A stretch of DNA of 64,000 bases from Mansonella perstans (lineage: Eukaryota > Nematoda > Chromadorea > Rhabditida > Onchocercidae): positions 1 to 64,000 of the forward strand of contig JBAMDO010000181.1 of the NCBI GenBank assembly GCA_037074765.1. Direction: 5' to 3'. Shown piece after piece: positions 62,618 to 64,000 of the stretch. Each line of letters begins with the position of its first letter. Position 1 is the stretch's first letter. The position numbers were made by a program, and so were the translations under genes. The notes under the pieces were generated by a model. The model had not been told where the DNA came from, ran no database searches, and worked only from the letters and a program-made list of their open reading frames with translations.

Positions 62618-64000
62618 TGGAATATATGATGTGAATATGCATTGCAACTGTTTTCAAATGAATGCATTTTGTTCTCAATTCATAGTGATTATTGGTTAAA
62701 CAATTAATCAGTCATCCTAAAACTATGTATCTTCTTGATTTGAAAACATTGGTTATTAAAAAATGAGAAACACTGAACTATTGGATCCTTTAGATGGTTT
62801 CTTCATTCAGGCCTGTTTATTTTCCATAACAACATCTTTGTCACATTCATCAGGATTGATTGTCTTGTAACACCTGGAGCCAAAAACGAGCATATAACGG
62901 CAACGAAAGCATAGCATGTAAAAAAGCATTGGCCGAATTCGTTTCAATGAAAATAACTGCCTAAATCGCAATGATACTTCTGGCTAACGATGATCAAAAA
63001 TATTCCTTCAGAATTTTGCTGATTTTTTTTATGCTTCAATTTCTTGAATCTTAATTACCTACGGCCATGATATGAATGGAATGTGCAAATTGGCTTTGAT
63101 AATGGTCATAGTTAGTGCATGAGGTACTTATTGCTTCCATTTTGCTTTATTTGAGACTAGCAGAAGTCATGGACGGATTTTTTCGATTATCTTTCTTTTA
63201 CCATAGCCACAAGTCATCATGTATACTAGCTGTTCTCGTTTCACTGCGAGGTACAATGTTGGGATAAAGCGATACTGATATTACTTCAATTTGGCTTATC
63301 ATGTCCTCCTGATACTTACACGCTGGCATTTCACGTAACACGTAATGTGAACTTACACGTAATGTGAACTACTTATATTTATCGAGATATTTTAACACTA
63401 CTTCCTGTCTCACTTTAGTTTTCTTACAAATAGACAAGACTAATAAATACCTGTTCAGTAGTATTTACCACTTCTTTGGATAAAATCCAGATATAGTTAA
63501 AATCTTTAGAAATAGTTTTTTTTTTTTTTTTTGACTTGCACGAGTTCTGTAAGCTATCTTGAATGGAATCTTCTGTAAAGCATTTATTCATTAAAGTAGC
63601 GACTGTTTAGACATTTCAGTTTCGGACAGTTTCGGACTTCAATATTATATACATTAGTTTATTATTTTACATTGGTTTAGTGATAGTGCTGCGTAATAGC
63701 TCCAAGAAAGTGACAGTAACCATTCTTCATAAAATGGTAGAGTTGAAATTAATGAGATGTCAATTTTTCTACATGCTATGTGAAAAGATTCTACGATTGA
63801 TTTAAAAAAAGAAATGGATAACATCCTTGCAAAGATTATGTTCGAATATTAGCGTATCATCAAATGTATGATGCCGGATGATCCAGCAATCTCTATAGCT
63901 ATAAAAAAAAGTTTCCTGGAACAGTTTAACATTCCCTAAAGCTTAGAACGGTGAGAAAGTGGAACTCAGTAAGTGATCTTAATAGTTCTTAATTTCCATT
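62618..64000. other. no gene seen to window end
   Basis: AT-rich with a T tract near 63518 and a short direct repeat acacgtaatgtgaact near 63337-63369. No supported coding region or RNA gene. Confidence 0.4.

Overview
This window reads as nematode nuclear DNA, most likely from a filarial or other spirurid (clade III) worm. The sequence is AT-rich, with many short introns of about 100-400 bp. Candidate trans-splice acceptors (a pyrimidine-rich tract ending in AG) lie 0-12 nt upstream of several start codons. One gene is of the warthog hedgehog-related type, a family known from nematodes. No bacterial, CRISPR or intact transposon features were seen. The genus call is inference; the gene models below were joined by hand from splice sites, reading phase and family similarity.

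Layout. 1166-2846 (+): ubc-9, the SUMO-conjugating E2, in 4 exons with an apparent GC-AG first intron. 5064-9380 (+): a 14-exon secreted warthog-like protein with a complete Hint (Hog) autoprocessing domain. 15883-12276 (-): a secreted protein with small Cys-rich modules, a Thr/Ser-rich mucin-like stalk and a C-terminal C-type lectin domain. 18244-20562 (+): a four-pass stargazin/TARP-like (claudin superfamily) protein. 32611-27791 (-): a 14-exon LARGE-type glycosyltransferase with GT8-like and GT49-like domains; one splice acceptor lies in a perfect 28-bp tandem duplication. 36854-38237 (+): a small secreted Cys-containing orphan. 40078-43228 (+): PRCC-like nuclear protein. 49629-54868 (+): a divergent Gi/o-type G-protein alpha subunit. 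58231-61469 (+): tentative 3' exons of another gene whose product may be a receptor-like cytoplasmic tail.

The genes look independent rather than operonic: spacing is kilobases and the strands are mixed. Themes are SUMOylation and nuclear factors (ubc-9, PRCC), extracellular or secretory proteins (warthog, lectin, LARGE, orphan) and neuronal or signalling proteins (TARP-like, G alpha). The long gaps (20.6-27.8, 32.6-36.9, 43.2-49.6 and 61.5-64.0 kb) hold simple repeats, minisatellites, hairpins and a few short coding-like islands that may be decayed genes. No wholly new multi-gene system was found. The items most worth checking are the duplicated splice acceptor in the LARGE gene, the GC-AG intron in ubc-9, the altered switch II residue in the G alpha subunit, the hairpins next to gene ends, and the coding-like islands.
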